This document shows positions 60,412-64,000 of a DNA stretch of 64,000 bases, one piece after another. Position numbers and translations under genes: made by a program. Source of the DNA: Oscillibacter sp. PC13 (GTDB lineage Bacteria > Bacillota > Clostridia > Oscillospirales > Oscillospiraceae); the NCBI RefSeq assembly GCF_900115635.1, contig NZ_FOXE01000003.1:62001-126000 (forward strand). The letters run 5' to 3'. How positions within the stretch are numbered: the first letter of the stretch is position 1; every line of letters starts with the position of its first letter. The notes under the pieces were generated by a model that was given only the letters and a program-made list of their open reading frames with translations, did not search any database and was not told the DNA's origin.

Positions 60412-61455
60412 ATGACCGATCTGAAATCTATGTCACTCTCCGAGATGACAGAGGCTTTGAAAGGAATGGGGGAGCCTGCCTTTCGGGGTAAACAGGTGTT
60501 TACCTGGCTTCACAAAGGGGTACACTCTTTTGAGGAAATGACCAACCTTCCAAAGGCCCTGCGGGACAAGCTGGGGGAGGCGTATTCCATTGCTGTACCA
60601 AAGGTGGCCCGGAAGCAGGTCTCCCGACAGGATGGCACCATCAAATATTTGTGGGAGCTGGCGGACGGAAACTGCATTGAGTCCGTCCTGATGCAGTATC
60701 ATCACGGCAACACGGTGTGTATCTCCTCCCAGGTGGGCTGCCGGATGGGCTGTGCATTCTGTGCATCTACAATTGCCGGAAAGGTGAGGGATTTGACACC
60801 TTCCGAGCTGCTGGATCAGGTTCTCTTTACCCAGGCAGACTCAGGACTGACCATTTCAAACATTGTGCTGATGGGCATCGGAGAGCCGATGGACAACCTG
60901 GACAACGTGCTGAAATTTCTGGAGCTGGTGAATCATCCTGATGGACTGAACATTGGGATGCGGCATATCTCCCTCTCCACCTGCGGCGTTCTTCCCGGCA
61001 TCCGCCGGCTGGCGGAGCTGGGACTGCAGCTGACACTGTCAGTCTCCCTCCACGCACCGGACAGCGAAACCCGATCCCGGATCATGCCGGTAAACCGGGC
61101 CTATGACGTGGAACAGCTGTTTGAGTCCTGCCATGACTACTTTCAAAAGACCGGCAGGCGGATTTCCTTTGAATATGCCATGATTGACGGCGTCAACGAC
61201 AGCGACTGGCAGGCGGATTTGATTGCCCGGAAGCTGAAGGGGATGCCGGGACATGTAAATTTGATTCCGCTGAACGACGTGGTGGAGAGTCCCTATAAGC
61301 CCTCCCGCCGGGTGGCGGCCTTCCAGAAGCGATTGGAGTCCCACGGCGTCACTGCCACAGTGCGCCGAAGCCTTGGGGGCGACATTGACGCCTCCTGTGG
61401 ACAGCTCCGCCGGAAGGCCATGGAAGAAGCAGAGAAAGGGGAGGGTTCCCGATGA
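60412..61455 (+). CDS. rlmN: 23S rRNA (adenine(2503)-C(2))-methyltransferase
   Basis: 347 residues from ATG at 60412 (GAGAGG 11 bases upstream; TTG at 60406 is the alternative). Radical-SAM motif CRMGCAFCAS near residue 114. The methylated and resolving cysteines are in SSQVGC-type and LGGDIDASCGQLRRK segments. Modifies A2503 of 23S rRNA and some tRNAs. Overlaps prpC by four bases. Confidence 0.96.
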   Translation: MTDLKSMSLSEMTEALKGMGEPAFRGKQVFTWLHKGVHSFEEMTNLPKALRDKLGEAYSIAVPKVARKQVSRQDGTIKYLWELADGNCIESVLMQYHHGNTVCISSQVGCRMGCAFCASTIAGKVRDLTPSELLDQVLFTQADSGLTISNIVLMGIGEPMDNLDNVLKFLELVNHPDGLNIGMRHISLSTCGVLPGIRRLAELGLQLTLSVSLHAPDSETRSRIMPVNRAYDVEQLFESCHDYFQKTGRRISFEYAMIDGVNDSDWQADLIARKLKGMPGHVNLIPLNDVVESPYKPSRRVAAFQKRLESHGVTATVRRSLGGDIDASCGQLRRKAMEEAEKGEGSR

Positions 61456-62192
61456 TGAAAATTTGGAGCATGACGGACGTGGGCCTGGTCCGGAAGGATA
61501 ATCAGGATGCGTATGACGCCAGAGTGTGCACAGCCTCCGGCCATACCGTCTGTGTGGTATGTGACGGCATGGGCGGCGCGGCCGGCGGACAGCTTGCCAG
61601 CCACATTGCCGTGACAACTTTTATGGAGGAGCTGGAGAAGGTGCTGACGCCTGAAATGACGCCGGAACAGCTGCGGGAGGCATCCTCCTATGCGGCATCT
61701 CTTGCCAACAAGGCTATCCGTGAGGCAGCCAAGGCATCCGAGGCGTGCCGGAATATGGGCACCACTCTGGTTTCTGCCGTTTCTTACAACGACGGTGCGG
61801 TGATTACCAATGTGGGAGACAGCCGGGCCTATCATATTACGCAGAGCGGAATCACCCGTGTCACCAAGGATCATTCCCTGGTGGAGAGCATGGTGGATCG
61901 CGGCGATATCACTGCAGAGGAGGCACGCCGCCACCCGAACCGCAACCTCATTACCCGTGCCCTTGGGCCGGACAGTACGGTCGCCTGCGACGGGTACATA
62001 TGCCCCATGGAAGCAGGGGACTACCTGATGCTGTGCACGGACGGCCTGGTGGACACAGTAACGGATCAGGAGATGCTGTTTGAGGTGATTCACGGCGGCG
62101 ATCCGGACAACTGCCTCAGCAGGCTGCTGGCCATTTCCAAGGGCCAGGGCGCGCCGGACAACGTCACGGCGGTGCTGCTGCAAAAACAGTAA
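61452..62192 (+). CDS. prpC: PP2C-family Ser/Thr protein phosphatase (PrpC/Stp)
   Basis: 246 residues. Metal-binding motifs: DVGLVRKDNQDAYD, VVCDGMGGAAGG, MGTTLVSAVS and GDSRAYHI, TKDHSLVE, LCTDGLVDTVTDQEM, DNVTAVLLQ. It reverses phosphorylation by the neighbouring kinase. Starts within the rlmN stop and ends 16 bases before prkC. Confidence 0.96.
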   Translation: MMKIWSMTDVGLVRKDNQDAYDARVCTASGHTVCVVCDGMGGAAGGQLASHIAVTTFMEELEKVLTPEMTPEQLREASSYAASLANKAIREAAKASEACRNMGTTLVSAVSYNDGAVITNVGDSRAYHITQSGITRVTKDHSLVESMVDRGDITAEEARRHPNRNLITRALGPDSTVACDGYICPMEAGDYLMLCTDGLVDTVTDQEMLFEVIHGGDPDNCLSRLLAISKGQGAPDNVTAVLLQKQ

Positions 62193-62208
62193 GGGGGGGG
62201 ACAGACGA

Positions 62209-64000
62209 ATGGATCAGTACATTGGAAAAATGCTGGACAACCGGTATGAAATCCTGGAGCGTATCGGCACAGGCGGCATGGCGGTGGTCTACAAGGCAAA
62301 ATGTCACCGGCTGAACCGGTTGGTGGCAATCAAAATTTTAAAGAGTGATCTGGCCCAGAATGAGGACTTCCGCCGCCGCTTCAATGCGGAATCCCAGGCA
62401 GTTGCCCAGCTGTCCCATCCCAATATCGTGTCGGTATACGACGTGTCCCGGGGCGGCGATGTGGAGTACATCGTCATGGAGTTGATTGACGGCATCACGC
62501 TGAAGCAGTATATGGAAAAGCGCGGCCAGCTGAACTGGCGGGAATCCCTGCACTTTATCACCCAGATTATGCGAGGACTCAGCCACGCACACAGCCGGGG
62601 CATCGTGCATCGGGATATCAAGCCGCAAAACGTCATGGTTTTGCGGGACGGCAGCGTCAAGGTGGCTGACTTTGGCATCGCCTGTCTGGAGAACTCCGCC
62701 CAGACCCTGACCCAGGAGGCGCTGGGATCAGTCCACTACATCTCGCCGGAGCAGGCGAGAGGAGACCGCACCGATGCCCGCAGCGACATCTATTCCGCCG
62801 GTGTGGTACTGTATGAGATGCTGACCGGGCGGCTGCCCTTTGAGGGAGATTCCGCCGTATCGGTGGCGATTCAGCATTTGAGCTCCATCCCACTGGCACC
62901 GCGGGAGATTAACCAGGAAATTCCGGAGCAGCTGGAGCTGATCTGCATGAAGGCCATGGCGCCGGATTTGGAGCGGCGCTATCCATCGGCGGACGCCATG
63001 ATTGCGGATCTGGAGGCTTTCCGGAAAAACCCGGGCGTCAACCTGGACTTTGAGATGGAGGATCTGCGCCCGGCGGAGGAGGACGAGCCCACCCGTCTGC
63101 TGCGGACAGCCGGCGTCCACGCGGCCGCCAATGCCGGTCAAAGCCATCGCTCTGTTCGGGAGCGGGAGGGCAGCTATGATCGGGAGCGCCGCCGGAATGA
63201 TGCGTATGAAACAGTTTCCGTCCAAAGCGGAAAACGCCAGATTGCCATGATAACGGGCGCGGTGGTGGTTGCGCTGGTGCTGGTGTTTTTCCTGTTCCGG
63301 TTTATTTTGAGCTCCTTTGGAGAGAAGACACCAGAATATGCGGTTCCAGATCTCATCGGTATGACGCTGGAAGAGGCGGAAAACGACGAGCGGGTCAAAG
63401 ACATTTTCACCATCAATTCCACTGAGGAGGCCAATGACGAGGCCCCAGCGGGAGAAATCTTCTGGCAGGATCCAAAGGCAGACACCCTGAAAAAGGGAGA
63501 AAACCTGATCATTGAGGTAAAAGTCAGCACCGGCGCGGCTACCGGGGAAATGCTTGACATCACCAACAAGACATATCAGGAGGCAAAAATCCTGATGAAG
63601 AAGCTGATAGAGGACTATGAGCTGACCATGGAAGAGCCTTCTGAGGAGGCCTGGGTGTTCAGTGATGAGGTCAACAGCGGTTATATTATTTCCTCAAGCC
63701 CTGCCAAGGGAGAACCGCTGAAAAAGGGCGACACCATTACGCTGGTGATCAGCAAAGGCCCCCAGCTGGAGGAGTTCCCCGTGCCGTTCTTTGTAGGACA
63801 GCCAATTGACAAGGTCCGTGAGCAGCTGAAAGGCCCGTGGCCCCTGACCTGCACCGACGCCGATATCGAGTGGGTGGACAGTGATGAGGATGAGGGCATT
63901 ATTACCTGGCAGAGCATCGACGGCGGCGCCACCGCTAAAGAAGGCGACACCATTAAATTCAAGGTCAGCAACGGAAAGGGAATCAGCCAGGGAAGCGGAT
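62209..64000 (+). CDS. prkC: PrkC-type Ser/Thr protein kinase with PASTA domains (3'-truncated by window edge)
   Basis: The frame runs open to the right edge (about 597 residues present). Kinase domain 1-270: [11 protein letters not shown] glycine loop, Lys42, [20 protein letters not shown] and [17 protein letters not shown]. Juxtamembrane acidic/Arg-rich linker, then one membrane helix at about 341-363 ([23 protein letters not shown]). At least three PASTA repeats follow ([16 protein letters not shown]..., [15 protein letters not shown]..., [16 protein letters not shown]...). It senses muropeptides and controls wall and spore germination. GGGGGG-type ribosome site. Confidence 0.96.
   Translation, partial: MDQYIGKMLDNRYEILERIGTGGMAVVYKAKCHRLNRLVAIKILKSDLAQNEDFRRRFNAESQAVAQLSHPNIVSVYDVSRGGDVEYIVMELIDGITLKQYMEKRGQLNWRESLHFITQIMRGLSHAHSRGIVHRDIKPQNVMVLRDGSVKVADFGIACLENSAQTLTQEALGSVHYISPEQARGDRTDARSDIYSAGVVLYEMLTGRLPFEGDSAVSVAIQHLSSIPLAPREINQEIPEQLELICMKAMAPDLERRYPSADAMIADLEAFRKNPGVNLDFEMEDLRPAEEDEPTRLLRTAGVHAAANAGQSHRSVREREGSYDRERRRNDAYETVSVQSGKRQIAMITGAVVVALVLVFFLFRFILSSFGEKTPEYAVPDLIGMTLEEAENDERVKDIFTINSTEEANDEAPAGEIFWQDPKADTLKKGENLIIEVKVSTGAATGEMLDITNKTYQEAKILMKKLIEDYELTMEEPSEEAWVFSDEVNSGYIISSSPAKGEPLKKGDTITLVISKGPQLEEFPVPFFVGQPIDKVREQLKGPWPLTCTDADIEWVDSDEDEGIITWQSIDGGATAKEGDTIKFKVSNGKGISQGSG

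Overview
The window is a gene-dense, moderately GC-rich chromosomal segment of an anaerobic, endospore-forming member of the Clostridia. The best fit is an Oscillospiraceae / Flavonifractor-type gut bacterium. This is inferred from gene content: a forespore sigma factor (SigG), the spore proteins YlmC/YmxH and GerW (YtfJ), a DacF-type carboxypeptidase, an IspH-S1 fusion protein, a butyrate-type CoA-transferase, electron-bifurcating NfnAB-like genes, GlnRS and a T-box in front of alaS. I see no tRNA or rRNA genes, no CRISPR array, no insertion sequence and no prophage. Nearly all of it is core chromosome with small lineage-specific inserts.

Layout. 1-1.9 kb: end of NfnA and all of NfnB. 1.9-5.7 kb: HAD phosphatase and 3-methyladenine glycosylase (minus strand), an EamA transporter, a TagA/WecG glycosyltransferase and a thymidylate-kinase-like enzyme. 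5.8-9.9 kb: a 52-residue Cys-rich protein (minus), then mltG, a U32 peptidase and a flavoprotein. 10-13.4 kb: an XRE regulator with an unusual 10-residue Gly repeat, then lrgAB, an HD hydrolase and DUF5662 on the minus strand. 13.4-18.3 kb: two small uncharacterised genes, T-box and alaS, a flavodoxin-like protein and a HIT protein. 18.5-19.9 kb: a secreted SLH protein with a Met-rich domain (minus). 20-24.2 kb: a small XRE regulator, comEC, holA and rnmV. 24.4-29.3 kb: DUF6514, glnS, thioesterase (minus), sigG (minus), ylmC and a LUD protein (minus). 29.5-32.3 kb: rpsB-tsf and AIM24. 32.4-37.5 kb: M50 protease, scpA, scpB, DUF2953, gerW, dacF, rluB. 37.7-43.1 kb: RpiR regulator, BaiN-like flavoprotein, cmk, plsC, ispH-rpsA. 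43.3-46.6 kb: CoA-transferase, carD, ispD, ispF. 46.6-48 kb: DUF3343 and a cysteine-desulfurase-like enzyme. 48.1-64 kb: cdaA, ybbR, rseC, DUF5685, dnaJ-like, yicC, remA, gmk, rpoZ, priA, def, fmt, zinc protease, rsmB, rlmN, prpC and the start of prkC, which runs off the right edge.

How the genes work together. Three isoprenoid-pathway genes (ispD, ispF, ispH) lie within 6 kb. A translation/replication block (remA-gmk-rpoZ-priA-def-fmt-rsmB-rlmN) leads into the PrpC/PrkC phosphatase-kinase pair. CdaA makes c-di-AMP and YbbR/CdaR is its likely regulator. SigG is preceded by a sequence matching a SigF promoter, which fits the forespore cascade. Several genes start at TTG or GTG behind a strong Shine-Dalgarno; I chose starts on that basis and say so in each entry. 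No clearly new multi-gene system is evident. The most unusual items are the Gly-repeat XRE protein, the Met-rich SLH protein, the small Cys-rich proteins, the XRE-comEC arrangement and a perfect hairpin covering the ribosome-binding site of the DacF-type gene.
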